Assembly: GCF_900166585.1 (NCBI RefSeq)
Contig: NZ_FVZC01000008.1
Location: 62,001 to 126,000, forward strand
DNA length: 64,000 nt
Direction of reading: 5' to 3'
Source: Mesobacillus jeotgali
GTDB taxonomy: Bacteria; Bacillota; Bacilli; Bacillales; Cytobacillaceae
Shown: positions 6,952-15,553 of the stretch, piece by piece
Numbering within the stretch: the first letter of the stretch is position 1
Layout: each line of letters begins with the position of its first letter
Translations under genes and position numbers: made by a program
The notes under the pieces: model-generated
The model's input: the letters and a program-made list of their open reading frames with translations, nothing else
Databases searched by the model: none
Told to the model about the DNA's origin: nothing

Positions 6952-7689
6952 ATGGGGAAATTACAAAACAAAGTAGCTGTGATTACTGGTGGAGCATCTG
7001 GTATCGGTGCTGCGACAGCACGTTTATTCGTTTCAGAAGGGGCTAAAGTTGTTCTCGTTGATTTAAATGAAGAAAAAGGAAAAGCTTTTGAAGAGGAATT
7101 GAAAGCGCTTAACGCTGAAGCTCTATTTGTTAAAGCGAATATTACTAGTGAAGAAGAGGTAATCAATGTCTTTAAACAAGCAGTAGAAACTTTCGGCAGA
7201 GTAGATGTTGTATTCAACAATGCTGGTATCGGGCGCGTTCATCCCTCACATGATTTAGAGTACTCTGAATGGCGTAACACAGTAAATGTTGACTTAGATG
7301 GGGTATTTCTAGTAGCTCGCGAAGCTATCCGTGAGATGTTAAAAACAGGTGGAGGTACTATTGTTAATACTGCATCTATGTACGGTTTGGTTGGTTCACC
7401 TGGATCAGCAGCCTATAATGCAGCAAAGGGCGGTGTGATTAACTTAACACGTTCACTTGCACTAGAATACGCAGAGCAAAAGATTCGTATTAATGCATTA
7501 TGCCCTGGGTTCATTGATACACCAATTATTCCAGAAGAAAGTAAACAAGCATTATCTGCAATTACTCCGATGAAACGTCTTGGTAAAGCAGAAGAGATGG
7601 CAAAGGCAGTACTTTTCATGGCCAGCGATGATTCTTCTTTCATGACTGGAAACAGCCTAATTATTGACGGCGGTTATACAGCACAATAA
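6952..7689 (+). CDS. SDR-family NAD(P)-dependent oxidoreductase
   Basis: A 245-residue classical short-chain dehydrogenase/reductase. It has the cofactor loop TGGASGIG near residue 13, NNAG near 90, the catalytic Ser in NTASMYG, YNAAK as the Tyr-x3-Lys pair, and the C-terminal dinucleotide-fold ending GNSLIIDGGYTAQ. An acidic D at the end of the second strand (VVLVDLNEEKG) favours NAD over NADP. ATG 6952 is preceded by AGGGGGGT; the longer frame from 6862 has no site. A second SDR gene follows after 71 bp on the same strand. Substrate is not predictable; a 3-oxoacyl or secondary alcohol is typical of the family. Confidence 0.9.
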   Translation: MGKLQNKVAVITGGASGIGAATARLFVSEGAKVVLVDLNEEKGKAFEEELKALNAEALFVKANITSEEEVINVFKQAVETFGRVDVVFNNAGIGRVHPSHDLEYSEWRNTVNVDLDGVFLVAREAIREMLKTGGGTIVNTASMYGLVGSPGSAAYNAAKGGVINLTRSLALEYAEQKIRINALCPGFIDTPIIPEESKQALSAITPMKRLGKAEEMAKAVLFMASDDSSFMTGNSLIIDGGYTAQ

Positions 7690-7760
7690 TCCTATAATAG
7701 TAATCGAATTCAAATAACGAACAGATATATCTGAATTTATACCCCTGGAGGGATTTTGGA

Positions 7761-8534
7761 ATGGGCAAATTTGATGGAAAAGTAGTAGTAATTACAGGTG
7801 CAGCCGGCGGTATTGGAAAAGCAACTGCAAAGAAATTAGCTGAGCAAGGAGCGAAACTTGCATTAGTGGATTTAAATTTAGAGGCAGTCGAACAAGTGGT
7901 ATCAGAAATAGGTCTTGATGATTCAAGAGCGATTGCTCTTCAGGCAAACGTCGCAAAAGAAGAGGATGTCAAGGCGTATGTTGAGGCAACGATTGAAAAG
8001 TTTGGCAGAATTGACGGCTTCTTCAACAACGCAGGGATAGAAGGAATTACCGCAAACGTAGAAGATTATCCAACTGACACATTTGATTTAGTTTTGAATG
8101 TGAATGTTAAGGGTGCATTCCTTGGGCTAAAATACATTGTTCCTGTAATGAAAAAGCAAGGGGCTGGCAGTATTGTAAATACTGCATCTGGTGCCGGTTT
8201 AATTAGATCACCGGGGTTTGTTGGCTACAATAGTTCCAAACATGCAGTAATTGGCATGACCAAAGTAGTTGCATTAGAAGCAGCTCCATTTGGTGTTAGA
8301 GTGAACGTAGTGGCGCCTGGAGTAATCAATACACGTATGATGCGTCAAATTGAAAAAAATACGGTTCCTGAGGATGCTGAAGGAGCTAGAAAAGCATTTG
8401 GGTCTGCAGTACCAATGGGAAGATACGGAGAAGCAGAAGAAGTGGCAAATGTAGCAATTTTCTTGTTATCAGATGACGCTTCATATGTTTCACAATCTAT
8501 CTATACAGTTGATGGCGGCCAAATCAACCAGTAA
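7761..8534 (+). CDS. SDR-family NAD(P)-dependent oxidoreductase
   Basis: A 257-residue classical SDR with TGAAGGIG, NNAG, NTASGAG, YNSSK and the C-terminal VDGGQINQ. It is clearly related to the preceding SDR but not a recent duplicate, and has an insertion near RQIEKNTVPEDAEGARKAFG that shapes the substrate lid. VDLNLE after the second strand again suggests NAD. GGAGGG at 7745-7750 sits 10 nt before ATG 7761. Likely co-transcribed with the first SDR; a strong terminator follows at 8599-8633. Paired SDRs under TetR control often act on consecutive steps of one alcohol or ketone substrate, but that is inference. Confidence 0.9.
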   Translation: MGKFDGKVVVITGAAGGIGKATAKKLAEQGAKLALVDLNLEAVEQVVSEIGLDDSRAIALQANVAKEEDVKAYVEATIEKFGRIDGFFNNAGIEGITANVEDYPTDTFDLVLNVNVKGAFLGLKYIVPVMKKQGAGSIVNTASGAGLIRSPGFVGYNSSKHAVIGMTKVVALEAAPFGVRVNVVAPGVINTRMMRQIEKNTVPEDAEGARKAFGSAVPMGRYGEAEEVANVAIFLLSDDASYVSQSIYTVDGGQINQ

Positions 8535-8598
8535 TGCAAGTGTATGGATCTTCTGTTTCAAGAAGATCTTTCTCTGTATTTAAAGATGCCATTATTAG

Positions 8599-8633
8599 AG
8601 GTGATACAGATTACTGTGTCACCTTTTTTATTA
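8599..8633 (+). terminator. Strong terminator after the SDR pair
   Basis: AGGTGATACAG (8599-8609) pairs with CTGTGTCACCT (8614-8624) with one G-T pair, followed by a T-run. A smaller 8-bp hairpin (8547-8554 with 8561-8568) precedes it. Confidence 0.85.
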
Positions 8634-8663
8634 CAAAAACCGCCGTATAAAAAGGGGAGGTCA

Positions 8664-8845
8664 ACTGTAAGTAAAAGTTTAGAACATATAGTTGATTACC
8701 GCAAATGGGCTAGGAAAAACCTTCAGTGGGGATCGAAGCGCAGGAGAGTTATATAAAAGTTTCGAGCAGAGGTGGACTTTATTTTGATATTGCATGGAAA
8801 GCCTGCCATAATGAGAAAAAACCGCTATTCGAATTAAATATGTAA
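8664..8845 (+). pseudogene. Possible gene remnant in the gap before the hydrolase
   Basis: Two overlapping open segments in different frames look protein-like: one reading SLEHIVDYRKWARKNLQWGS to a stop at 8754-8756, and one reading SSRGGLYFDIAWKACHNEKK to a stop at 8843-8845. Neither has a start with a ribosome binding site. They may be pieces of one decayed gene; I do not recognise it. Confidence 0.2.
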
Positions 8846-8864
8846 AGAAAGTAGGCAAATTCTT

Positions 8865-9713
8865 ATGCATTCCATTAACAAAATCGGCAGGAGTTTTTGG
8901 TATATCACTCCAGTATCGGTGACTGACCGGCCAATACTAGGAATGGTAGTAGGCTTAAATAAGACATTAATGATTGATGCAGGCAACTCGGAAGAACATG
9001 CCAATTATTTTCTGTCAGAGCTTTTAAAAAGGGGAGTTCCTAATCCTGATCTGGTTGTTCTTACTCATTGGCATTGGGATCATATTTTTGGGCTTTCCGC
9101 ATTCTCTAATATAGTTTCTATAGCTTCCAAAAAAACGAAACAAGAAATGGAGAAGCTAATCCCGCTTTCGTGGTCAGATGAAGCATTAGATGCACGAGTG
9201 AAAGAGGGATCGGAAATTGAATTTTGTGCGAATGCAATCAAGGAGGAATATACCGAACACCGAGATATCTCAATAGTATTGCCGGATTTAACTTTTGAAA
9301 AACGAGTGGAAATTGACCTTGGTGGGGTAACTTGCTTCTTACAACACGTAGGTGGGGATCACGCTGCAGATTCAGTAATCGTTTATATTAAAGAAGAAAA
9401 AATTCTCTTTCTAGGTGACTGTATTTATCCAGATATTTTTTCCAGAAAACAAAACTACACAATCAAGGAAACGCTGCGGTTATTAGATGAATTAGAAGCA
9501 TTTGACGCAGATACATACATACTTTCACATCAAAAGGCAATTTCAAAAGAAGAATTCAATAAGGAAGCTGCTATGCTTAGATCTATTGCAAAATATACAG
9601 ATATTTGCAGCGGAGATAAACAAAAAATAATGGAGAAGTACGAAAAGTCCGTAAAAAGGGAACTTACAGAAGACGAAAGAGAAACAATCGCCGACTTTGT
9701 AAATGGTTATTAA
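8865..9713 (+). CDS. Metallo-beta-lactamase-fold hydrolase
   Basis: A 282-residue protein with the metal motif HWHWDH at 68-73 (H-x-H-x-D-H), a second metal His in HVGGDHAADS, and an Asp in FLGDCIYPDIF, the standard MBL-fold two-metal site. The family covers thioesterases, lactonases, glyoxalase II-like and other hydrolases, so the substrate is open. The C-terminal 60 residues are helical and charged. The ribosome binding site before ATG 8865 is weak (AAGTAGG). It lies downstream of the SDR pair but behind a terminator, so it may have its own promoter. Confidence 0.85.
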   Translation: MHSINKIGRSFWYITPVSVTDRPILGMVVGLNKTLMIDAGNSEEHANYFLSELLKRGVPNPDLVVLTHWHWDHIFGLSAFSNIVSIASKKTKQEMEKLIPLSWSDEALDARVKEGSEIEFCANAIKEEYTEHRDISIVLPDLTFEKRVEIDLGGVTCFLQHVGGDHAADSVIVYIKEEKILFLGDCIYPDIFSRKQNYTIKETLRLLDELEAFDADTYILSHQKAISKEEFNKEAAMLRSIAKYTDICSGDKQKIMEKYEKSVKRELTEDERETIADFVNGY

Positions 9714-9782
9714 ATATTGGTTCGATTTGTGATGTTTTTATTCTGTGATCCTAAGTTGAGTGCTATATCTTTAATATTGAAT

Positions 9783-9814
9783 AAGAGAGCAGGATTTATG
9801 CTGCTCTCTTTTTT
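9783..9814 (+). terminator. Terminator after the MBL hydrolase
   Basis: A 10-bp perfect stem (9783-9792 with 9801-9810), 8-nt loop and a T-run. Confidence 0.85.
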
Positions 9815-9895
9815 ATTGAGTTATAAAGTAAATGTACATAAAACGCTTCCATTACATAAGTTAAGGATAGATTAATGACAATAGAGGTGAATATA

Positions 9896-10501
9896 ATGCA
9901 GGAGCCTAGTTTTATATACCACGAAAAAGCCCCCTTTATAGCCTGTTATGAAAATGTAGCAAACCAGAAGGAATGTAAAGAGCTCATAGACTTAGCTAAA
10001 GGAAAACTTCAACCGTCAGCTGTTGTTGGAGATTCAAATAAAAAATTATCCAGCTCACGGAAGTCAGAACAAGCTTGGATACACCATAATATTAACGAAA
10101 ATGTTCTACAAATATCTGAGCGGATTGCTTCCATTGTTGGGAAGCCGCTTAACCATGCTGAGAAGCTGCAAGTTGTAGGATATCAACCTGGTGGTAAGTT
10201 TAATGCACATTTTGATACTTTTCAATCTTCTAGCCAACTAGGGAGAGAGTACTTACTTAAGGGAGGACAACGAATCTATACAGCCATTCTCTATTTAAAT
10301 AGTGTGAAGGCTGGAGGCGAGACTTTCTTTCCTGCCCTTTCTCTCGAGATTTCCCCAATCCAGGGAAACTTATTGGTTTTTGAAAACTTCAGTAGAGTAA
10401 CTGATCAAGTATATTTAATTGCCAAGCATGGATCCCGCCCATTAATAGAGGGAGAAAAGTGGATTGCGACCTTATGGTTTCGAGAAAAACCACAATATTG
10501 A
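9896..10501 (+). CDS. Prolyl 4-hydroxylase-like 2OG-Fe(II) oxygenase
   Basis: A 201-residue protein with a complete iron site, H105-x-D107 (AHFDTF) and H178, and the 2-oxoglutarate-binding Lys188 in EGEKWIATLWF. This matches the prolyl 4-hydroxylase alpha-subunit fold known from Bacillus anthracis P4H, of similar length. It would hydroxylate proline in a peptide or collagen-like protein using O2 and 2-oxoglutarate. ATG 9896 follows AGAGGTGA; the earlier in-frame ATG is unsupported. Monocistronic between two terminators. A possible collagen-like target, the Gly/Pro-rich protein at 62021, lies in the same window, but a link is speculative. Confidence 0.85.
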   Translation: MQEPSFIYHEKAPFIACYENVANQKECKELIDLAKGKLQPSAVVGDSNKKLSSSRKSEQAWIHHNINENVLQISERIASIVGKPLNHAEKLQVVGYQPGGKFNAHFDTFQSSSQLGREYLLKGGQRIYTAILYLNSVKAGGETFFPALSLEISPIQGNLLVFENFSRVTDQVYLIAKHGSRPLIEGEKWIATLWFREKPQY

Positions 10502-10607
10502 ATTTAAGCTGCTTTAAAGTAGAAACGGCCTGATATTTTTTAATTATCGGATAGGAGTTAAAGAGAATGGCAGATATCTATTCTTAATCGAATCGGAGTG
10601 GCAATTT

Positions 10608-10644
10608 AAAAAGGAATCAATCATGGACGGATCGATTCCTTTTT
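10608..10644. terminator. Bidirectional terminator
   Basis: AAAAAGGAATC (10608-10618) pairs with GATTCCTTTTT (10634-10644), and the stem extends inward with one mismatch. It lies between the convergent hydroxylase and Ig-like protein genes. Confidence 0.85.
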
Positions 10645-10653
10645 AAAGGTGTA

Positions 10654-12171
10654 TTATTTTAGGCTCATTTTAACTGTATAAGCTGTTTTGTCATCAAGTT
10701 TGACTGTAATCAAATAAGTACCAGTTGATAACCCCTTAGTACTTAGGTTATAGATATATTGATTTGCTGCAGGATCATACCTGAATTCATTTCCTGTATT
10801 AGCTGTGCTAGTCACAATGGACTCAGTGACCGTACCTTGTACAGATTCGTTAACTTTTGCGATAGAAATAGAGGCATTAGCACTTGATACATAAGCTCCA
10901 CTGAAATCTGTTAATTGGAACTTCACAGGCACGGTGCTGCCAGCTTTAAAGATGCTGGATCCATTGCTGTTTATTGGTTGTAAAACACCACCGAAATTGT
11001 ATTCCACGGTATAGGTAAATTCTTGTGTTTCGATATTTCCAGCATTATCTGTTGCCGTTAATTCTACAATATGAGTACCAGGTTTTGATGTATCAATGGT
11101 ACCACTAGTATTTTCAACTCCTGATAACGAATCAGATGCTGACCAACTTACCTTTTCATTCAGTTTGAAAGTGCCTTTTGCAGGTAAACTAATTTCCGGC
11201 TCAGTTTTATCAATTTTAATACCATTTACTGAAATAGAGGAAGAATTCCCGGCAAAATCAGTTGCAGTGCCTGTTGCAGATTGGTTTTCTCCTTCTGTGC
11301 TAAGTGTAACTGGCTGTGTATATTTTTCTACACCTGATAAATAATCATCTGCCTCAAATTTTACAATTACATCCCTATTATACCAACCATTTTCATTTGG
11401 TTCTGTAGTTGCCTTTCCTGTAATTGTAGGAGCAGTCTTATCGAGTTTAATTGTAATGGGAGCGGAAGTACCTAAATTCCCAGCTTTATCATATGCTGTT
11501 CCGGTAATACCTTCATGAACTCCATCAACTTCAAATGTTCTAGGGGAACTTATTGTACTTTCATTAACCCCAGATCCCCCTTCTTCATCCACAGCAGAGA
11601 AGTTAACTGTAACATTTTCGTTATACCAGCTATGAGTGTTTGCAACTTTATCAGGGGTAGCAGTGACCACTGGAGCTGTTGTATCTTGTACCTGTTTCTT
11701 GGTAACGACAAAAGTAATGGTGTCAGAATAATCATCTCCTAGCTTTGCTCCTTGTTGATTGTTATTAGTGTAGGAGAAATTATCCTTATTAAATTTAAAT
11801 GTATATGTTCCTGGTCCTAATTTAGGATCAACTTGAATGGTTGCTGGAACACTTTTAGAACGTACATCGGCAGTTAGTTTTACTGTATCGGTATTGCTAG
11901 AAGAAAAAGTTCCGTTTGCATCTAATGTAAACAATGTAGGTAAACTAACGTCAGCATCAGTCACACTGCCATTTGAACTGACAATAAGGTTGAAAGATTG
12001 AGTTTCTCCTTGTTCAACATATACATTTGCCGATGAGGCAACGAATTCAGATGTAACGACAAGCTCCCCTGCTAAGGCAAAACCTGCTGGCACAAGGCCT
12101 GAGATAGCCAATGCAGTAACTGCGCTCAGGGCTTTCTTACTTAGTACATTTCTAAAACTAATTTTTTTCAT
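10654..12171 (-). CDS. Secreted Ig-like repeat protein with a PxKF-type C-terminal domain
   Basis: A 505-residue protein with a Sec signal peptide (basic MKKISFRNVLSKK, hydrophobic core, cleavage after FALAG), an N-terminal beta-domain of about 130 residues, then three or so Ig-like repeats built around DKTAPTITGK, DKTEPEISLP and SGVNEST or GSGVENT-like turns (OmpL47/Big-type). The C-terminus begins GGVLQPINSNGSSIFKAGST and VPVKFQL, the PxKF-type domain found at the ends of Bacillus surface proteins. No sortase motif or SLH repeat is visible, so it is probably secreted or loosely wall-associated. GGAGAG precedes the start. A structured leader lies upstream. Function: adhesin or extracellular matrix role is only inferred. 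Confidence 0.8.
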   Translation of the reverse strand: MKKISFRNVLSKKALSAVTALAISGLVPAGFALAGELVVTSEFVASSANVYVEQGETQSFNLIVSSNGSVTDADVSLPTLFTLDANGTFSSSNTDTVKLTADVRSKSVPATIQVDPKLGPGTYTFKFNKDNFSYTNNNQQGAKLGDDYSDTITFVVTKKQVQDTTAPVVTATPDKVANTHSWYNENVTVNFSAVDEEGGSGVNESTISSPRTFEVDGVHEGITGTAYDKAGNLGTSAPITIKLDKTAPTITGKATTEPNENGWYNRDVIVKFEADDYLSGVEKYTQPVTLSTEGENQSATGTATDFAGNSSSISVNGIKIDKTEPEISLPAKGTFKLNEKVSWSASDSLSGVENTSGTIDTSKPGTHIVELTATDNAGNIETQEFTYTVEYNFGGVLQPINSNGSSIFKAGSTVPVKFQLTDFSGAYVSSANASISIAKVNESVQGTVTESIVTSTANTGNEFRYDPAANQYIYNLSTKGLSTGTYLITVKLDDKTAYTVKMSLK

Positions 12172-12181
12172 TGTTTTCTCT

Positions 12182-12306
12182 CCTCTTAATAAGTAATTAA
12201 GAGGGCCGGTTACACTACTAGCTCCTTATAGCCCAAGTGTCCAGGTAAAGGCTATATATCGACGCTTCCCTGATAAAGCTGGATAAAAGTTTATTTAAAC
12301 AGCTTT
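12182..12306 (-). promoter_or_regulatory. Structured 5' leader, riboswitch-like
   Basis: On the minus strand, immediately upstream of the secreted-protein gene, three perfect pairings occur: 12275-12281 with 12300-12306, 12227-12233 with 12250-12256, and 12183-12190 with 12196-12203. The last lies against the ribosome binding site. The 16-nt loop of the middle hairpin contains AGTGT (plus strand 12236-12240), complementary to ACACT at 12212-12216, a possible pseudoknot. AGGG/CCCT (12202-12205 with 12268-12271) could close the fold. It does not match the c-di-GMP-I, SAM, TPP or lysine consensus as I know them. Class unknown. Confidence 0.45.
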
Positions 12307-12711
12307 TATTTTTGATGTTTTGATATATTCCGTGGCCACTTTAATATATCGTACATCGTTCTTTAGAACTATTATAAATTAAACAATAGTTGATTGAAAC
12401 CATTTCCATTCGACAAATACTAAATAATTATCGACATAAAGTCCCGAAATTTTGCTGATTTTTTCAGAGAAAAATTTATATGCCGTCCGACAAAAAACAG
12501 AATGTTTATCAAAATATAGAGGGAAAGGTTAATAGCTCTGCGCAATTAGAATCTTATCAATCACAGGGAAACTAGAAGAACCTCACACTTCAAAGCTGGG
12601 TTTTTAATTTCAATAGTGGAGACTTTATGTCACTGTCTGTATATAAAAAGTAAGTTATGTAGAGACTTGATAAAAGAAATCATGGATACCAATGGCAAGG
12701 GGGTTTCTTTT
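12307..12711. other. Intergenic region, promoters expected
   Basis: AT-rich gap between divergent genes. It should hold the minus-strand promoter of the leader transcript and the plus-strand promoter of the next gene, but I see no clear consensus pair and no gene. Confidence 0.4.
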
Positions 12712-13281
12712 ATGGACTATAAAGAATATTGGAAGCAAATATATAGAGAAAATGATGAATTAAGTCAGTTAGTATATTCATATTGGAAACAATACTCAGA
12801 TCTGGGGAATTGGCAGTTTTGGCTAGTCCTTGCGTTCTTCTTGCTGCCATTAATTTTTTTATATTTTGTAATTGACCGGAAAAGAATATTTGAAATCTTT
12901 TTCTTTGGTTATACGGTCCATATCCTTTGGACCTACATAAACCAGGCTCTGGCCAATTACAATTACTTTATCCATACATATTTTCTATCGCCATTTTTCC
13001 CACCCGCACTCAGTATGACAGCTTCTGCGCTGCCAGTAGGATTTTTACTTTTATATCAATATTGTACTAAGAATAAAAAGAATTTTTATATTTATGTTTT
13101 ATTGCTCAGTGCCGTATTTGCTTTTGGCTTTGCGACGATTGAAGAATACATAGGTTTAGTAGAGATGAGAAAAGGCATGAATCAGCTTTATGTCTTTTTC
13201 ATCGACGTGATCATTGCATATATTTCTTATTGGTTTACAAAGTTGATCCTCAAAATTAAAGATAGGGGTATACTGGGGTAA
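12712..13281 (+). CDS. Membrane protein, CBO0543-like
   Basis: A 189-residue protein with four or five hydrophobic spans (about 32-52, 58-75, 95-120, 127-145, 160-180) and aromatic-rich loops. The pattern W-x-L-x3-FFLLPL near the first span and the EEYIGLVE loop recall the CBO0543 family of uncharacterised Bacillus and Clostridium membrane proteins. ATG 12712 follows AAGGGGG at about 8 nt; the longer frame from 12616 has no site. Monocistronic. Another membrane protein of possibly similar type lies at 48499-49368. Function unknown. Confidence 0.7.
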   Translation: MDYKEYWKQIYRENDELSQLVYSYWKQYSDLGNWQFWLVLAFFLLPLIFLYFVIDRKRIFEIFFFGYTVHILWTYINQALANYNYFIHTYFLSPFFPPALSMTASALPVGFLLLYQYCTKNKKNFYIYVLLLSAVFAFGFATIEEYIGLVEMRKGMNQLYVFFIDVIIAYISYWFTKLILKIKDRGILG

Positions 13282-13295
13282 TTTGATACCTTTTT

Positions 13296-13332
13296 AAAGG
13301 CTGAACTTAGCTAGTATATAGGTTCAGCCTTT
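13296..13332 (+). terminator. Hairpin after the CBO0543-like gene
   Basis: An 11-bp perfect stem (13296-13306 with 13322-13332) with a 15-nt loop but no T-run. The rest of the gap up to 13694 is AT-rich and presumably holds the mqo promoter (a TATAAT lies at 13553-13558 without a well-spaced -35); no gene is seen. Confidence 0.5.
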
Positions 13333-13694
13333 AACAAGGCATTTTGATTAATGAGGCTTATTTTACTTTGAAAAATAACCTTCAGCTATTATGAAAGAGT
13401 ATATAAAGTAATGATTAATTATTAAAACAGGTAGTCACAAAGAGTTTTAAAGTAACTTTTTATAAGGCAAGAATTTCACATAAGCAGGTGGAATAAAAAT
13501 CCATTTAAGCCCGTGGGAAGACTTCACACTTTTTTACAGTGGCAAAATAGTTTATAATTATCAGTAAATAGTAGATATTTTAATCATTAAGTCCTTATAA
13601 TAGATATGTTATGGTTTTAACAGAGGCGGAAACGGTGTGCTCCCTTGCAATCCAGCGGAGCACTTACTCAAATATACGGACAAGGAAGGGTATA

Positions 13695-15194
13695 ATGAGC
13701 AACGTACAGAAAGCAACAGACGTTATCTTAATAGGTGCTGGAGTCATGAGTGCGACGTTGGGATCATTGCTGAAAGAGTTAGCGCCAGAATGGGAAATCA
13801 AAGTATTTGAACAACTAGCTTCACCAGGTGAAGAGAGCTCCAATGAATGGAACAATGCAGGAACCGGCCACGCTGCTCTTTGTGAGCTGAACTATACACC
13901 TGAAAAACCGGACGGAACAATTGATATTAAAAAGGCCATTAACGTCAATGAACAGTTTCAGGTTTCAAGACAATTTTGGTCACATCTAGTAAAAAGCAAT
14001 TTAATCCGTAATCCTCAGGACTTTATCAGGCCTCTGCCACATATGAGTTTAGTAGAAGGGGAAAAAGATGTAAGCTTTTTGAAAAAACGATTTAAAGCGC
14101 TTTCAGTTATCCCTATGTTTGAAGGGATGGAATATACCGAAGATCCTCAGAAACTGAAGGAGTGGATTCCTTTAGTCATGGAAGGCCGCACATCAACTGA
14201 ACCGATTGCTGCCACAAAAATAGACTCGGGAACAGATGTTAACTTTGGAGCTTTAACCAGGATGTTGTTTGAGCATCTTGAAAACAAAAATGTTGAGATT
14301 AACTATAGGAATAGTGTAAAAGATATCAAACGTGATAGCGATGGTTCATGGGATGTCAAGGTTAAAAATCTTGATAGCGGTAAAGTCGAACACCATAAGG
14401 CTAAATTCATCTTTATCGGTGGTGGTGGCGGAAGCTTGCCATTGCTGCAAAAAACCGGCATTCCAGAATCCAAGCAGATTGGCGGGTTCCCAGTAAGCGG
14501 CTTGTTTATGGTCTGCAACAATCCCGAAGTAGTGGAGCAGCATCATGCAAAAGTCTATGGAAAAGCCAAGGTGGGCGCTCCTCCTATGTCTGTGCCCCAT
14601 CTGGATACAAGATTCATCGATAACAAAAAGTCATTGTTATTTGGACCATTTGCAGGCTTTACACCTAAGTTCTTGAAGACAGGGTCTAATCTGGATTTGA
14701 TTGGTTCTGTAAAACCTAGCAATGTCATTACGATGCTGGCTGCGGGCATGAAGGAAATGGCCTTGACGAAGTATCTGATCGAACAAGTAATGCTTTCCCA
14801 TGAAAAACGCATGGAAGAATTGCGTGAATTCATTCCAAATGCGAAAAGTGAAGATTGGAGTATCGTAGTGGCTGGGCAACGTGTACAAGTCATTAAAGAC
14901 ACGGAATCCGGCAAAGGCACACTCCAATTTGGCACCGAAGTAGTAAGCGCTTCAGATGGGTCAGTAGCAGCATTGCTCGGCGCATCTCCAGGTGCATCCA
15001 CTGCCGTAAATGTCATGCTTGAAGTTTTGGAAAAATGCTTTCCAGAGAAAATGTTTGAATGGAAAGATAAAATCAAAGAAATGGTTCCTTCCTATGGCGT
15101 CTCTCTAGTGGATAACCCGGAACTTTTCCATGAAATCCATGAGTCCACAGCGAAGACATTAGGATTGAGCGGAAAAGAGAGAGTTTATAGCTGA
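13695..15194 (+). CDS. mqo: Malate:quinone oxidoreductase
   Basis: A 499-residue FAD enzyme that oxidises malate to oxaloacetate and passes electrons to the quinone pool at the membrane, bypassing NAD-dependent malate dehydrogenase. The N-terminal dinucleotide-binding site is [17 protein letters not shown]. The Mqo family block [19 protein letters not shown] follows, and the conserved C-terminal FAD stretch includes [19 protein letters not shown]. Length equals the family norm. ATG 13695 is set by AAGGAAGGG at 13682-13690; the frame extends upstream to 13611 without a site. A strong terminator follows at 15224. Confidence 0.97.
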   Translation: MSNVQKATDVILIGAGVMSATLGSLLKELAPEWEIKVFEQLASPGEESSNEWNNAGTGHAALCELNYTPEKPDGTIDIKKAINVNEQFQVSRQFWSHLVKSNLIRNPQDFIRPLPHMSLVEGEKDVSFLKKRFKALSVIPMFEGMEYTEDPQKLKEWIPLVMEGRTSTEPIAATKIDSGTDVNFGALTRMLFEHLENKNVEINYRNSVKDIKRDSDGSWDVKVKNLDSGKVEHHKAKFIFIGGGGGSLPLLQKTGIPESKQIGGFPVSGLFMVCNNPEVVEQHHAKVYGKAKVGAPPMSVPHLDTRFIDNKKSLLFGPFAGFTPKFLKTGSNLDLIGSVKPSNVITMLAAGMKEMALTKYLIEQVMLSHEKRMEELREFIPNAKSEDWSIVVAGQRVQVIKDTESGKGTLQFGTEVVSASDGSVAALLGASPGASTAVNVMLEVLEKCFPEKMFEWKDKIKEMVPSYGVSLVDNPELFHEIHESTAKTLGLSGKERVYS

Positions 15195-15223
15195 TTCTTT
15201 GGTGATAGACTTTAATATGGCTA

Positions 15224-15259
15224 AAAACCTTTAATCCATTTTGGATTAAAGGTTTTTTT
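15224..15259 (+). terminator. Terminator after mqo
   Basis: A 14-bp perfect stem (15224-15237 with 15243-15256), 5-nt loop and T-run. Confidence 0.9.
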
Positions 15260-15300
15260 ACTGGTGGGGCAGTTCTTTTGTTAGAACCGGGAGTATAAGT

Positions 15301-15495
15301 CAGGTTTGAAGATAAAAAGGGCAAAGCTGTCAAGAAAGCTCTGTTATTTTGACAGGATTAAAGGATAAGAGGATAAAGCTGTCAAGAAAGCATTGTTATT
15401 AAGACAGGTTTGAAGTCATGAGGCCTAAAGCTGTCAAAAAGTCTCATTATTGAGACAGGTTTTAATGAGAAGAGAGTAAAACTGTCAAGAAACAG
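15301..15495 (+). repeat. 52-bp tandem repeat array, locus A1
   Basis: CTGTCAA starts units at 15327, 15379, 15431 and 15482 (spacing 52, 52, 51), with a partial unit before. Each unit has CTGTC, a stretch ending in TTATT, then GACAG and a TTGAAG-like stretch. Between the mqo and ahpF terminators. The same repeat recurs at 38726-38884 and, with altered arms, at 53808-53997. Confidence 0.9.
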
Positions 15496-15512
15496 AATCC
15501 TCAAAAATAAAA

Positions 15513-15548
15513 AACCGCTTCACTGCCAATCCAGGCAGCAAAGCGGCT
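15513..15548 (-). terminator. Terminator after ahpF
   Basis: Arms 15513-15527 and 15534-15548 form a long stem with a small internal mismatch, with a T-rich tail on the minus strand. Confidence 0.75.
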
Positions 15549-15553
15549 TCTTC

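Noticed and set aside
8544..8756. 70-codon frame after the second SDR gene
   Set aside because: It runs through the terminator hairpin at 8599-8633 and has no ribosome binding site.
12182..12306. c-di-GMP-I (GEMM) riboswitch, given the GGDEF gene in the window
   Set aside because: The conserved GCAAACC, GACGCAAAGCC and GGUUACC elements I expect are not present in the right order.
13533..13558. Sigma-A promoter for mqo (TTTACA and TATAAT)
   Set aside because: The spacer is only 14 bp, too short for a confident call.
14555..15076. Antisense 173-codon frame inside mqo
   Set aside because: Fully inside a well-supported gene, in a shadow frame.
15301..15495. CRISPR array, because of regular spaced repeats
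   Set aside because: The whole 52-bp unit is alike from copy to copy, with no unique spacers, and no cas gene is nearby. The same holds for the 21-bp arrays.
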